DNA of 64,000 bases, taken from the NCBI GenBank assembly GCA_964468205.1, contig CAYXVG010000021.1, positions 43,801-107,800 on the forward strand, written 5' to 3'. Made by a program: the position numbers and the translations under genes. Each line of letters starts with the position of its first letter. Position 1 is the stretch's first letter. Below are positions 50,159 to 60,021 of this stretch, piece by piece. Source of the DNA: CAWELS01 sp964468205 (GTDB lineage: Bacteria > Acidobacteriota > Terriglobia > Bryobacterales > Bryobacteraceae). A model generated the notes under the pieces. It was not told where the DNA came from. It made no database searches and saw nothing but the letters and a program-made list of their open reading frames with translations.

Positions 50159-52093
50159 ATGCGACAGCTTCGATTGGTTTTTCTTGTATGTGCGGTGGCC
50201 GCGGGCCAAGCCGCAACGGTGACCGTCGATGTTTCAAAGACGGGTGAGCCGATCTCGAAGTATGTTTACGGCCAGTTTATCGAGCACCTGGGCCGCTGTA
50301 TCTATGGCGGACTCTGGGCGGAAATGCTGGAGGACCGGAAGTTTTACTTCCCCGTACGGGGCGAGGCGCCAGCCTGGGAGATGTATGTCCCGGGGCCGCG
50401 CTCCTACGACGGCGAGGGACACCCGTTTGAGCTGCTGGTGCGGTCTCCCTGGATGATCATCGGTCCCAAGCACGGCGTACGAATGTTGACTGAGGACAGC
50501 TATGCCGGCAGCCACACGCCGCGAATCACCTTGCCTGGTGAAGGCCAGGCAGGCGGCCTGATGCAGGAACGGCTCGGGCTGGTGAAGGGCAAGGAGTACA
50601 CCGGCCGGGTGGCACTTGCCGGGGACGTGGAAGGTCCTATCGAGGTAAGCCTCGTTTGGGGCGGCGGTGCGACCATGCGCGACACGGTGGTCATCGAGAA
50701 GGTCACCGGCGAGTACGCGAAGTATCCGCTCCGGTTCCGCTCCGGCGGGTCGACTGACAACGGCCGATTGGAGATCTATAGCCGCGGGACGGGCAATTTC
50801 TCGATCGGCACGGTCTCCCTGATGCCTGCCGACAATATTTGGGGCTGGCGAGCCGACACCGTCGCGCTGCTGAAGGAGCTCAACTCTCCAGTCTACCGCT
50901 GGCCGGGCGGCAACTTCGTTAGCGGCTATGACTGGAAGGACGGTATCGGCGATCCCGACAAGCGGCCGCCGCGCAAGAATCCTGCCTGGAAGGGAATCGA
51001 GCACAACGACGTTGGATTGCACGAGTACATGGCGCTGATGCGGGAGTTGGACTCGGAAGCCTTCATTGCGGTGAACACGGGGTTGGGGGACGCCGCCTCG
51101 GCGGCCCAGGAGGTCGAGTACGTGAACGGCTCCGTAGATACTCCGATGGGGAAACTGCGGGCGGAGAACGGCCACCCGGAGCCCTGGGGCGTAAAGTGGT
51201 TCGCCGTGGGCAACGAAATGTACGGCGACTGGCAACTCGGGCACATGCCGCTCGAGAAGTACGTCCAGAAACATAACGATGTAGTGGAAGCGATGCGAAG
51301 GGTCGACCCGTCGATTGAGCCGGTCGCGGTGGGGAGTATGGGCGAGTGGAGCGAGGCGATGCTGCGGCAATGTGCGAACCACATGAGTCTGCTGAGCGAG
51401 CACGTCTACCGGCAGGACAAGGACTCGGTGGTGGAGCACGTGGCCCAGCTTCCCGCCTACATTCGCGAGCTTGCCGAGGCGCACCGCGGCTACCGGCGAA
51501 CGATTCCCTCCCTGGCGGGAAAAGACATCCGCATTGCGCTGGACGAATGGAACTTCTGGTACGGGCCGGTAGACTTCGGCGAACTGGGCACAAGATATTT
51601 CCTTCAAGACGGGCTCGGCATCGCTGCCGGCCTGCACGAGATGTTCCGCCAGAGTGATCTGTTCTTCATGGCGAATTACGCCCAGACGGTGAACGTGATC
51701 GGGGCGATCAAGACGACCAAGACGGAGGCGGAGTTCGAGACGACGGGGCTTGTATTGAAACTGTACCGGGAGCGCTTCGGCGTGACGCCGGTGGAGGTGG
51801 GCGGCGTTCCGGAGCCATTGGATGTCGTTGCGGCATGGACCAGCGACCGGTCGGCGATCACGGTGGGTGTGGTGAACCCGAAGGACGAGGCGGAGTCGTT
51901 GTCGCTGCGGCTCGGAGGGGCCTCACTCGAAGAGTCCGGCATGAAATGGGAGATCACCGGTCCGGACAAGATGGCGCACAACCACCCGGGCGAACCAAGG
52001 GTGGTTGACATCCGGCAGGCTGCGCTCAGCAGCGTCAGTGCCTTGCGGATTGCGCCGCTTTCCGTAACGGTTTTCGAACTTCCCGTGAGGTAG
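50159..52093 (+). CDS. GH51 alpha-L-arabinofuranosidase (exported)
   Basis: A 644-residue enzyme with signal peptide MRQLRLVFLVCAVAAGQA. The layout fits GH51: an early ISKYVYGQFIEHLGRCIYGG strand, an inserted beta-sandwich domain, then the barrel with SPVYRWPGGNFVSGYDWKDG, acid/base Glu353 in FAVGNEMYG and nucleophile Glu463 in ALDEWNFW, and a C-terminal beta domain. It removes alpha-L-arabinofuranosyl side chains from arabinoxylan, arabinan or arabinogalactan. The start at 50159 gives the signal peptide. The GH2 gene follows 36 bases later. Confidence 0.95.
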   Translation: MRQLRLVFLVCAVAAGQAATVTVDVSKTGEPISKYVYGQFIEHLGRCIYGGLWAEMLEDRKFYFPVRGEAPAWEMYVPGPRSYDGEGHPFELLVRSPWMIIGPKHGVRMLTEDSYAGSHTPRITLPGEGQAGGLMQERLGLVKGKEYTGRVALAGDVEGPIEVSLVWGGGATMRDTVVIEKVTGEYAKYPLRFRSGGSTDNGRLEIYSRGTGNFSIGTVSLMPADNIWGWRADTVALLKELNSPVYRWPGGNFVSGYDWKDGIGDPDKRPPRKNPAWKGIEHNDVGLHEYMALMRELDSEAFIAVNTGLGDAASAAQEVEYVNGSVDTPMGKLRAENGHPEPWGVKWFAVGNEMYGDWQLGHMPLEKYVQKHNDVVEAMRRVDPSIEPVAVGSMGEWSEAMLRQCANHMSLLSEHVYRQDKDSVVEHVAQLPAYIRELAEAHRGYRRTIPSLAGKDIRIALDEWNFWYGPVDFGELGTRYFLQDGLGIAAGLHEMFRQSDLFFMANYAQTVNVIGAIKTTKTEAEFETTGLVLKLYRERFGVTPVEVGGVPEPLDVVAAWTSDRSAITVGVVNPKDEAESLSLRLGGASLEESGMKWEITGPDKMAHNHPGEPRVVDIRQAALSSVSALRIAPLSVTVFELPVR

Positions 52094-52129
52094 CCCTCCG
52101 GATTGCTGATAATACGAAGTGAGCCGATT

Positions 52130-55100
52130 ATGTCTAAGTATGTTTGTGCCGTATTGCTGCTCAGTTTCGCCGTGATGCTCTCGCCACGAGTAAATGCCGC
52201 CAATGACTGGGAGAACCCCGAGATGATCGGACGAAACAAGGAGCCCGGCCATGCCACGATGATGGTCTATCCCGATGCGGCATCGGCGAGGAAGGGGGTT
52301 CGGGACGAGTCGCCTTACTTTAAATTGCTGAACGGCCGGTGGAAATTTCACTGGGTTCCGAAGCCCGTTTTACGGCCAGTTGATTTCTACCGGCCTTCCC
52401 ACGACGTCTCGCATTGGGATGACATACCCGTTCCTTCGAACATGGAAATCGAAGGTTATGGCATCCCGCACTACACCAACATCATTTACCCGTTCGAGAA
52501 GAATCCTCCGTACATCCGGCACGACAATAATCCAGTCGGCTCCTATCGGCACACGTTCACTGTCCCGAATGGCTGGGATGGACGGCAGGTCTTTCTGCAT
52601 TTTGCCGGCGTCGAGTCCGCCATGTACGTCTGGCTGAACGGCGAGGACGTGGGCTATAGCCAGGGCAGCCGGACTCCCGCCGAGTTCAATGTCACCGGAC
52701 ATCTGAAGCCGGGCGACAACGTGCTCGCGGTAGAGGTGTACCGCTTCAGCGACGGCTCTTATCTCGAGGACCAGGACTTCTGGCGGTTGAGCGGCATCTT
52801 TCGGGACGTATTCCTCTGGTCAGCGCCGCCGCAGCACATCCGCGACTTCCGGGTGACGACGCCGCTAGATGCCCAATACCGCGACGCCGAGCTGAGGATC
52901 GAGGCGCAGGTGCGCAACTATGCCGGCGGACCTGAAGAAACCGCCATGGAAGCGCAACTGCTGGATCCAGAGGGAGCGGTGATCGCGACGGTGAACGCGT
53001 CCCGGAGCATTGGCGCGGGTTCCGAAGTCAGGCTCGATCTATCCGCGGATATTGCGAACCCGAAGAAGTGGTCCGCCGAGGAGCCGACTCTCTACCAGTT
53101 GCTGCTGACTCTGCGTGATGGCTCGGGAAGCGTACTGGAGGTGATCCCGGCGAAGGTCGGATTCCGTCAGGTGGAGATCAAGGGCGGCCAAATGCTCGTC
53201 AACGGCAAAGCTATTTACATCAAGGGCGTCAACCGGCATGAGCACGATCCGGACCTCGGCCACGTGCCCACGGTCGAAATGATGATGAAGGATATCCTGC
53301 TGATGAAGCGGCACAACATCAACGCCGTCCGCACCAGCCATTATCCGCACGACCCGCACTTTTACGCCCTCTGCGACGAATACGGCCTGTATGTCTTCGA
53401 TGAGGCGAACATCGAATCGCACGGTATCGGCTATCACCCGGATGAGACACTCGCCAACAAGCCCGAGTGGGAGAGGGCGCACCTTGACCGGATTCAGAGC
53501 GTGGTGGAACGAGACAAGAATCACCCGTCGGTGATTGTCTGGTCAATGGGCAACGAGGCCGGTGACGGTGTGAACTTCGTGAAAGCGAGCGACTGGATTC
53601 GGCGGCGCGATCCGACCCGGCCGGTGCACTATGAGCAGGCCAAGGAGAAGCCGCACGTCGACATCGTGAGTCCGATGTACGCCCGCATTCCTGAGGTAAT
53701 CGAGTACGCCCAGAAGAACCCGGACCGGCCGATGATCCTCTGCGAGTACGCCCACGCGATGGGAAACAGCGTCGGCAACCTGCAGGACTACTGGGACGCG
53801 TTCGAGAAGTATCCGGCGCTGCAGGGCGGCCACATCTGGGATTGGGTGGACCAGGGGCTTCGTCATCAAACGGGCCAGGGCGTTGAATTCTGGGCCTACG
53901 GCGGCGATTTCGGCGACAAGCCCAATGACGACAACTTCTGCGCCAACGGGCTGGTGCAGCCCGACCGCCTGCCGAACCCCCACCTGAACGAGGTCAAGAA
54001 GGTTTACCAATACGTCAAGGTGACGCCTGAAGACTTGGCCGCGGCCAGATTGAAAGTACGGAACAAGTACGACTTCACCGATCTCGGTTTCTTAGACGCC
54101 ACATGGGAGTTGAGCGAGAACGGCGCGGTGATCCAGCAGGGAGAACTGCCTCGGCTGACCACGGCGCCTGGAGTGGAGGAGACCGTCACCGTTGCGCTCA
54201 AGCAGCCTCAAACGAATCCTGGTTCCGAATATTTCCTGACCGTCAAGTTCGCGCTTGCGGCGGACTTGCCGTGGGCGGACAAAGGCCATGTGGTGGCTTG
54301 GGACCAGATGGCGATGCCCTGGCGGGTTCCCGCGGCTCCGAAGTTGGACGTCGCGGGCATGCCGGCTCTAAACGTGAACGAAACGCCGGAGGCGATTACG
54401 GTGACCGGTGAGGGGTTCGACGTCCGCATCAGCAAGAAGACGGGATTGATCGAGTCGTTCCGTTCCGGCGGCAAGGAACTGCTCACTCGCCCTGTCGCGC
54501 CGAACTTCTGGCGTGCTCCCACCGACAATGATGAAGGGAACAATGCTCCAACGCGCCTGAGCGTTTGGAAGCAGGCCGGTCCGGACCGCGAGGTAGAGAG
54601 CGTTTCCGCCCGGGCGGTGAGTTCCAAGGTGGTGCGTGTCACCGCCCAGATGATCCTGCCGGCCGGCGCCTCGCCGTACACGGCCACTTACGAGATCTAT
54701 GGCAGCGGCGACGTGGTGGTAAAGGCGGAGTACCGGCCGCGGATGGATCTGCCCGAGTTGCCGCGCTTCGGGATGCAGATGGGAATCCCAGGCGAGTTCA
54801 GCCAGATGAGCTGGTACGGCCGCGGTCCCCACGAGAGCTACTGGGACCGCAAAACCGGCGCGCCGGTGGGTGTCTATTCCGGTCCCGTCGACCAGCAGTT
54901 CCATCTCTACGTCCGCCCGCAGGAGACCGGCAACAAGACTGACGTCCGCTGGGTGGCGATGACCAACCCGGCCGGCGCGGGCCTGCTGGCGGTGGGCGCG
55001 CCAGTGCTCAACGTGAGCGCCTGGCCCTTCACCATGGACCAGCTCGAGGCGGCGACGCACACACATGATTTGGCGCGGAGCAAGGATATAACGCTGAACG

Positions 55101-55264
55101 TTGACTACCGCCAGACCGGCGTCGGCGGCGACAATAGCTGGGGTGCGCGGCCACACGAGCAGTACACGCTGATATCGGAGCCCTATAGCTACAGCTTCCG
55201 GCTGCGGGCGCTCAAGGGCAAACAGGACGATCCGGCGAAGCTGAGCCGCGTGCAGTTTGAATAG
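52130..55264 (+). CDS. GH2 beta-galactosidase (LacZ-type, exported)
   Basis: A 1044-residue five-domain LacZ-type enzyme with a signal peptide (MSKYVCAVLLLSFAVMLSPR then VNA). Sugar-binding domain segments DWENPEMIGRNKEP and IPVPSNMEIEGYGIPHYTN, immunoglobulin-like domains, and the barrel with acid/base Glu476 (MGNEAGDG) and nucleophile Glu539 (LCEYAHAMGNS) are present, followed by the C-terminal small-chain domain (FWRAPTDNDEGN, WYGRGPHESYWDRK). It releases beta-D-galactose from oligosaccharides. Co-transcribed with GH51, suggesting attack on arabinogalactan or galactan side chains. Confidence 0.96.
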   Translation: MSKYVCAVLLLSFAVMLSPRVNAANDWENPEMIGRNKEPGHATMMVYPDAASARKGVRDESPYFKLLNGRWKFHWVPKPVLRPVDFYRPSHDVSHWDDIPVPSNMEIEGYGIPHYTNIIYPFEKNPPYIRHDNNPVGSYRHTFTVPNGWDGRQVFLHFAGVESAMYVWLNGEDVGYSQGSRTPAEFNVTGHLKPGDNVLAVEVYRFSDGSYLEDQDFWRLSGIFRDVFLWSAPPQHIRDFRVTTPLDAQYRDAELRIEAQVRNYAGGPEETAMEAQLLDPEGAVIATVNASRSIGAGSEVRLDLSADIANPKKWSAEEPTLYQLLLTLRDGSGSVLEVIPAKVGFRQVEIKGGQMLVNGKAIYIKGVNRHEHDPDLGHVPTVEMMMKDILLMKRHNINAVRTSHYPHDPHFYALCDEYGLYVFDEANIESHGIGYHPDETLANKPEWERAHLDRIQSVVERDKNHPSVIVWSMGNEAGDGVNFVKASDWIRRRDPTRPVHYEQAKEKPHVDIVSPMYARIPEVIEYAQKNPDRPMILCEYAHAMGNSVGNLQDYWDAFEKYPALQGGHIWDWVDQGLRHQTGQGVEFWAYGGDFGDKPNDDNFCANGLVQPDRLPNPHLNEVKKVYQYVKVTPEDLAAARLKVRNKYDFTDLGFLDATWELSENGAVIQQGELPRLTTAPGVEETVTVALKQPQTNPGSEYFLTVKFALAADLPWADKGHVVAWDQMAMPWRVPAAPKLDVAGMPALNVNETPEAITVTGEGFDVRISKKTGLIESFRSGGKELLTRPVAPNFWRAPTDNDEGNNAPTRLSVWKQAGPDREVESVSARAVSSKVVRVTAQMILPAGASPYTATYEIYGSGDVVVKAEYRPRMDLPELPRFGMQMGIPGEFSQMSWYGRGPHESYWDRKTGAPVGVYSGPVDQQFHLYVRPQETGNKTDVRWVAMTNPAGAGLLAVGAPVLNVSAWPFTMDQLEAATHTHDLARSKDITLNVDYRQTGVGGDNSWGARPHEQYTLISEPYSYSFRLRALKGKQDDPAKLSRVQFE

Positions 55265-55360
55265 GACCGCCGAGCCGCCATCTTGCGCGATGGCCGGGTG
55301 GGGATAGGTCTCCGGGTTCGGAGCCGTTACACGAGCGGAAGCGAACAAGTCAGCAACGAG

Positions 55361-56041
55361 CTACACCACGATCTGGCCGTCGCGCATATGGACGATGCGG
55401 TCCGCGAAAGCGGCCGCGTCCGGATTGTGGGTAATCATGAGGATTGTCTGGCGGAGGCGCTTGTTGAGGTCACGCAGAATCTCGAGAACCTTGTCGGAGT
55501 TTTTCGTGTCCAGGTTCCCCGTCGGTTCGTCAGCCAGCACCAGCGAGGGGTGGTTTACGATGGCGCGGGCGATGGCCACGCGCTGCTGCTCGCCTCCGGA
55601 GAGCGCCCGGGGCTTGTGGTCCAGACGGTGACGAATGCCGAGGAGTTCGAGCACCTCGCCCATCCAGCCGTTCAACTCGATGGATTTTCCGGCGATATGC
55701 TGGGCGATAGCGATGTTGTCGCGCGCGGTCAACGTCGGCAGCAGATTGTACTTCTGGAACACAAAGCCGACCTCGGTTTTGCGGAGTTCGGTACGCTCCG
55801 CCTCGGACATTTTCGCCAGATCCTTGCCATGTACCAGCACCGTCCCGGATGTCGGCGGGGTGAGCCCACCCAGGATGTGGAACATGGTGGACTTGCCGGA
55901 TCCGGAAGGTCCGATCACCGCGACAAATTCGCCGTGGTCGATATCGAGATCGACGCCGCGGAGCGCCGGCACTTGTACCTCGCCCACCTTGAAGATCTTG
56001 TGGAGGCCGCGGATGGAGATGATGTGCTCGCTCTTACTCAT
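55361..56041 (-). CDS. ABC transporter ATP-binding protein (MacB/LolD type)
   Basis: A 226-residue ATPase. Walker A GPSGSGKST, Q-loop FVFQKYNLLPTLT, signature LSGGEQQRVAIARA, Walker B LVLADEPTGNLD and switch His in MITHNPD are intact. The MacB/LolD branch powers mechanotransmission rather than classical transport. Its start overlaps the end of the permease gene by eight bases. Confidence 0.95.
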   Translation of the reverse strand: MSKSEHIISIRGLHKIFKVGEVQVPALRGVDLDIDHGEFVAVIGPSGSGKSTMFHILGGLTPPTSGTVLVHGKDLAKMSEAERTELRKTEVGFVFQKYNLLPTLTARDNIAIAQHIAGKSIELNGWMGEVLELLGIRHRLDHKPRALSGGEQQRVAIARAIVNHPSLVLADEPTGNLDTKNSDKVLEILRDLNKRLRQTILMITHNPDAAAFADRIVHMRDGQIVV

Positions 56042-57128
56042 ACGAAAGTGCCTCGATGGGATCTTGCGTCGCGGCTTTCCAGCCTGGGTAGGCGGCGCCC
56101 AAGATCGCGCCGGCGAGGGAGATCGCGGCGGCGATGAGCCACCAGTCGGGGACGATCTTCTGCGTCAACGAGGCCGGCGCGGCCAGTTGAATCAACTCTC
56201 GCGCGCCATACGTCATGAGGACTCCCGCGATGGAACCAAAGATAGCGAGCAGGGCCGTTTCCCGCATCAGCACGCCGATCACGAAGCCTCGAGAAGCTCC
56301 GAGGGATTTCAGAATGCCGATCTCCCGCGTCCGCTCCAAAACCGCGGTGTAAAGGGATAGGAACACCACGAGGAATCCAACGGTAACAGAGAGGCCGATG
56401 ATGACGTAAATGAATGATTTCAGACCGGGAATGTTGTCCACCGTGAACAGCGACGTGAACTCTTCAATCGAGTAGATCTGATAGTCCTTGAGCTGGGCTT
56501 TGAGCGAGGCGATTACCTTGTCGGTGTTGGCCGGGTCGTCGAGTTTCACGTAGGCCTGAGTGAGTTTGCCTTGGGAAGCGGTCAGTTCCTGAAGTTGGCC
56601 GAGGGGCACGATGAGCCGCGACAGCTTCCCCTGCTCAACGACGCCGGCGATGGTCCAGGGTCTGTTTAGCACCTCGATCTGGTCGCCTGCGTGGACGTCG
56701 TTCTCGATCGCGTATCGTTCGTCGACAATGATCTGGTCATCACCCGTGAAGGGTCCGCCCTCCAGGAATTTGAAGCCGCCAGCCATCCGGTCGAATTCCT
56801 CGAAATCCAGACCGTTGACAGACTTCAGCCCGCCGATCGGATGCGCCATCGATCCGGTGGCAATCTCTACGTGCTCCTGCTTCCCGAGAAAATCAAGCAC
56901 TTTTTCCTGCATCGGTGCGCCGGAGAGGCCGATTGCCGCGCTGCCCGGCGGGCGGACCCAGATGTCGGCGCCGGCTCCCTGAGCCCGGCGCGCCGAATCC
57001 TCGAGCATGCCGCGGCTGAGACCGACGACTGTCAGCATCATCGTGACTTCCACCGCGATGGCCGCGATGCTGAGCAACGTGCGGACGGGCCGGTGCTTCA
57101 GATTTTCAAACACGAGTTTGTTCAGCAA
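56034..57128 (-). CDS. FtsX/MacB-type ABC permease
   Basis: A 364-residue membrane protein with the FtsX-like plan: one N-terminal helix (TLLSIAAIAVEVTMMLTVVG), a periplasmic domain of about 200 residues (DIWVRPPGSAAIG and following), then three helices (FIYVIIGLSVTVGFLVVFLS, LLAIFGSIAGVLMTYG, WWLIAAAISLAGAILGAAYP). It pairs with the ATPase downstream to move a lipoprotein, peptide or drug, or to drive a periplasmic process. No membrane-fusion protein gene is present, so it is closer to LolC/E- or DevC-like stand-alone pairs. Confidence 0.9.
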   Translation of the reverse strand: MLNKLVFENLKHRPVRTLLSIAAIAVEVTMMLTVVGLSRGMLEDSARRAQGAGADIWVRPPGSAAIGLSGAPMQEKVLDFLGKQEHVEIATGSMAHPIGGLKSVNGLDFEEFDRMAGGFKFLEGGPFTGDDQIIVDERYAIENDVHAGDQIEVLNRPWTIAGVVEQGKLSRLIVPLGQLQELTASQGKLTQAYVKLDDPANTDKVIASLKAQLKDYQIYSIEEFTSLFTVDNIPGLKSFIYVIIGLSVTVGFLVVFLSLYTAVLERTREIGILKSLGASRGFVIGVLMRETALLAIFGSIAGVLMTYGARELIQLAAPASLTQKIVPDWWLIAAAISLAGAILGAAYPGWKAATQDPIEALSYE

Positions 57129-57261
57129 GTAGAACCTTCCTTCTCGTGGCAGGGTGTAGCGAAGGGCTGCTTTCTTATTCTATCCCATAGGGCGGGGATG
57201 ACCCTGGAGAGGGGACATGGAGCCCGAGTTTTCGGCAAGCCAGGCCAGCCGCAGCCCCGGA

Positions 57262-58278
57262 TTAAGGCGCGGTCTTACCTTCCACGCCGGCTTCCGCGAA
57301 GGTGGCCATCTCGCTGTAGAGCGCCAGACCCGTCTCGAGAAGATTGATCGCAAGCGCCGCTCCAGTACCCTCTCCGAGGCGCATGTCGAGAGAGAAATAC
57401 GTCTCGGCGTCGAGGTAGCCGAGCATCCGGGCGTGGCCATGTTCCGCGGAGCGATGGGAGAAGATTACTGTTTCCATCGACTCCGGGTCTATTGCCTTTG
57501 CTACAAGCGCCGCCGATGAGGAGATGAAGCCATCGAGGATCACGGGGAGTCCGGTTCCGGCCGCCCCGAGAATGAAACCGGCCATGGCGCCTATCTCGAA
57601 TCCGCCAATGGCAGCCAGGGTCCCCACTGGGTCATTGGGATCGGGTTGGTGCAGGGTCAGAGCCCTGCGAACAGCTTCAATCTTCCTTGCCAGCCCCTCG
57701 CGGTCGACGCCGGTTCCGCGGCCGACCGTTTCTTCCGGGCCGAGTCCAGTGAAGGCGCTCAGCAAGGCGGCGGCAACGGCGCTGCTGCCGATGCCCATCT
57801 CGCCCAAACCGGCGACGTCGAACTTCCCGGCAGCCTCCCGCGCCATTTGCCGGCCCGCTTGCAGGGCGCGCTCGGCCTCCTCTCGCGTCATAGCGGGTTC
57901 GCGGCAGAAGTTCTTCGTGCCCTGCGCGATCTTGCGGTCCACAACGCCGGTATCGGTTTCCCCGAGAACCCCAGTGTCGACAATGACCGGTTGGATCCCG
58001 AATCTCCGGCACAGAACCGTGATAGCTGCACCGCCACGGAGGAAATTGCTTACCATCTGCCTGGTCACCGACTGCGGAAACGCGCTTACGCCCTCGCCGG
58101 CGACGCCGTGATCGGCGCAGAAGATGTAGACTCCCTTGCGCGCAATCTTCGGCATGTCTTCTCCACGAATCGCCCCGTAGCGGGCGACCAGCCGTTCGAG
58201 CCGTCCCAGGCTGCCCGGCGGCTTGGTGAGTGAATTCCATCGTTCCTCGATCTGTTTTTCTATCGGTCCCTCGGCCAT
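57262..58278 (-). CDS. cobT: Nicotinate-nucleotide:dimethylbenzimidazole phosphoribosyltransferase
   Basis: A 338-residue CobT. Characteristic parts: LTKPPGSLGRLERLVARYGA near the N-terminus, IFCADHGVAGEGVSAFPQSV, GEMGIGSSAVAAALLSA, and FISSSAALVAKAIDP; the catalytic Glu is in the C-terminal LGEGTGAALA. It makes alpha-ribazole phosphate for the lower ligand of cobalamin. Last gene of the cobalamin operon; its start overlaps the end of cobC by 19 bases. Confidence 0.96.
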   Translation of the reverse strand: MAEGPIEKQIEERWNSLTKPPGSLGRLERLVARYGAIRGEDMPKIARKGVYIFCADHGVAGEGVSAFPQSVTRQMVSNFLRGGAAITVLCRRFGIQPVIVDTGVLGETDTGVVDRKIAQGTKNFCREPAMTREEAERALQAGRQMAREAAGKFDVAGLGEMGIGSSAVAAALLSAFTGLGPEETVGRGTGVDREGLARKIEAVRRALTLHQPDPNDPVGTLAAIGGFEIGAMAGFILGAAGTGLPVILDGFISSSAALVAKAIDPESMETVIFSHRSAEHGHARMLGYLDAETYFSLDMRLGEGTGAALAINLLETGLALYSEMATFAEAGVEGKTAP

Positions 58279-58811
58279 CGTATGTCTACATCCTCCTCCC
58301 TGAGCTCGAATTCCAATACCTCACAGTAGGCGTGCACGAAACGCACCGGATCCGCACCGGTGAGCGTAGCGGCGATGACAGAATTTACCGCGACGTGGCC
58401 CACGATTGCCATTGGTGCAGGGCGGGCGAGGATCAACGCGAGGGCGTGGTTGACACGGTCTTCGAAGTGATCCCACGGCTCGCCGCCGGGCGGGGTGACG
58501 CCTTTCCAGTCCGCGACCTTTTTGGCGGACAGCTCGGGATCCCGGGCCTCGATCTCCGTCCAACTCAGGCCGTCCCAGGAACCGAGGCCGATCTCGCTCA
58601 GGCCTTCGTGCACCCGCAAGCGGCCGCGAATTTGTTCGGCGGTTCCCACGCAGCGGCGGAGCGGGCTGGTCCACACTTCCTCCACTTGCAGTCCGCCGAG
58701 TTTCACCTGCGCCTCACGCCGGCCGGCCTCGCTGAGGGGCGGGTCGGTGCGCCCGAGCAAGCGTCCAGTCGTCGCGGGTTCGGCATGTCTCACCAGAAAC
58801 AGCTTTGGCAA
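58260..58811 (-). CDS. cobC: Histidine phosphatase, alpha-ribazole phosphatase-like
   Basis: A 183-residue phosphoglycerate-mutase-like phosphatase. Catalytic motif LVRHAEP holds the phospho-His; LLGRTDPPLSEAGRREAQ, WTSPLRRCVGTA, LSEIGLGSWDG and IVGHVAVNS complete the site. In this operon it should dephosphorylate alpha-ribazole phosphate or adenosylcobalamin phosphate. No ATG is available: the best start is a TTG at 58811 with a G-run upstream, overlapping cobS by 22 bases. The longer open frame to 58967 lies within cobS and is not credible. Confidence 0.88.
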   Translation of the reverse strand: MPKLFLVRHAEPATTGRLLGRTDPPLSEAGRREAQVKLGGLQVEEVWTSPLRRCVGTAEQIRGRLRVHEGLSEIGLGSWDGLSWTEIEARDPELSAKKVADWKGVTPPGGEPWDHFEDRVNHALALILARPAPMAIVGHVAVNSVIAATLTGADPVRFVHAYCEVLEFELREEDVDIRWPRDR

Positions 58812-59518
58812 GCGAGCACCCCCAACAACGCCATTTCCGCGACTTGGCTGGCTGCGCCGAGACAGTCTCCGGTGACGCCGCCGATGCGCCGCTCGAAGTA
58901 CCAGCGGGCTCCGAGGATGATGGAAACGGAAACGGCGATCAGGGCGATTCCCGCGTGCCAGCCGCACAGCATGGCGGCGGCTGTTCCCTGGATGCCCACC
59001 AGTAACGCCGTGGCGGTCGAAATGTTTCGCGCGAACATCGATCCCATGCCCACGGCCGCCGGCCGCGAGATGCGGGCGAGTATCACAATCGCCGCGCGTG
59101 AGAGCGCCATGACAGCGGCCAGCGCCGGCACATACTCCAGCGTCAGGCCGGTGAGGGCCTGCCAGCGGATGAGGACGGAGAATACGACCGCCAGCCCGCC
59201 GAAGGTTCCAATGCGACTGTCTTTGAGGATCTCCAGGATCTTTTCACGCGGCCGTTCAGCGCGGAAGGCGTCAGCCACGTCGGCGAGTCCGTCCTCGTGC
59301 AGGGCGCCGGTGACCAGCACCCAGAAGAGGACCACGAGCAAAGTGCGGAAATGTACTGGCAGATGGCTCTCGGCGGCCATGAGGATTAGGCCGCCGCTGG
59401 CTCCTAAAGCCGCCCCCACGAGAGGGAAGAGAACAGCCGCCTTCCATGGCTCGGCGGTTCGGGTGCGAATCGGAATGACCGTGAGGAACTGGATGGCGCC
59501 GAGCAGGATGCGCATCAT
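58790..59518 (-). CDS. cobS: Adenosylcobinamide-GDP ribazoletransferase (cobalamin synthase)
   Basis: A 242-residue membrane enzyme. FLTVIPI near the start, LHEDGLADVADAF with its metal-binding acids, KDSRIGTFGG and GGVTGDCLGA late are the conserved cytoplasmic motifs; five or six hydrophobic helices surround them. It joins adenosylcobinamide-GDP to alpha-ribazole (phosphate). The ATG at 59518 overlaps the TGA of cobU (ATGA). Confidence 0.95.
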   Translation of the reverse strand: MMRILLGAIQFLTVIPIRTRTAEPWKAAVLFPLVGAALGASGGLILMAAESHLPVHFRTLLVVLFWVLVTGALHEDGLADVADAFRAERPREKILEILKDSRIGTFGGLAVVFSVLIRWQALTGLTLEYVPALAAVMALSRAAIVILARISRPAAVGMGSMFARNISTATALLVGIQGTAAAMLCGWHAGIALIAVSVSIILGARWYFERRIGGVTGDCLGAASQVAEMALLGVLACQSCFW

Positions 59519-60021
59519 TTCACCCGCAGGGGACATCCGAACACGGTCCACCAGACCTCGGCGGCGGCTGCGGCGAAGCGCTGGTTCAGCCAGCCCGCCT
59601 GGTCGCGGAAGCGCCGTGCCAACGCATTATCAGGAACGATTCCCGAGCCGACCTCGTTAGTCACGAATACAACCGTACACGGGGCGGCCGCGGCCGCGCG
59701 AACAAGCCGCTCCGTCTCGGACGCTACGTCACGTCCGCCCATGATGAGGTTGCCGAGCCAAATCGTCAAGCAGTCCACTACCACGGCGTCGAAATCCGAG
59801 CCGCGCTCCTCGATTACACGCGCCACATCAAGTGGCTCCTCTACCGTTTCAAATTTATCGCTTCTCTCGGTCCGGTGTGCCGCGGCCCGCTCTCTCATTT
59901 CGTCGTCGAGTTCTTCAGCGGTGGCGATGTAGGCCAGCCGGTGGCCGTGTTCCCGAGATTTTCTCAGAGCGAGGGCGGTTTTTCCGCTGCGCGACCCTCC
60001 GCCGACGATCACTATAGCCAT
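59515..60021 (-). CDS. cobU: Adenosylcobinamide kinase / guanylyltransferase
   Basis: A 168-residue CobU. The P-loop GGGSRSGKT (7-15), the HRTER stretch with the guanylylated-His region, VVVDCLTIWLGNLI and VTNEVGSGIVPDN are conserved. It phosphorylates adenosylcobinamide and adds GMP. The start overlaps the end of btuC by 10 bases. Confidence 0.96.
   Translation of the reverse strand: MAIVIVGGGSRSGKTALALRKSREHGHRLAYIATAEELDDEMRERAAAHRTERSDKFETVEEPLDVARVIEERGSDFDAVVVDCLTIWLGNLIMGGRDVASETERLVRAAAAAPCTVVFVTNEVGSGIVPDNALARRFRDQAGWLNQRFAAAAAEVWWTVFGCPLRVK

Noticed and set aside
50234..51637. A 467-codon minus-strand frame.
   Set aside because: Antisense to the GH51 gene, which has signal peptide, domain order and both catalytic glutamates.
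54368..55348. A 326-codon minus-strand frame.
   Set aside because: Antisense to the GH2 gene and without motifs.
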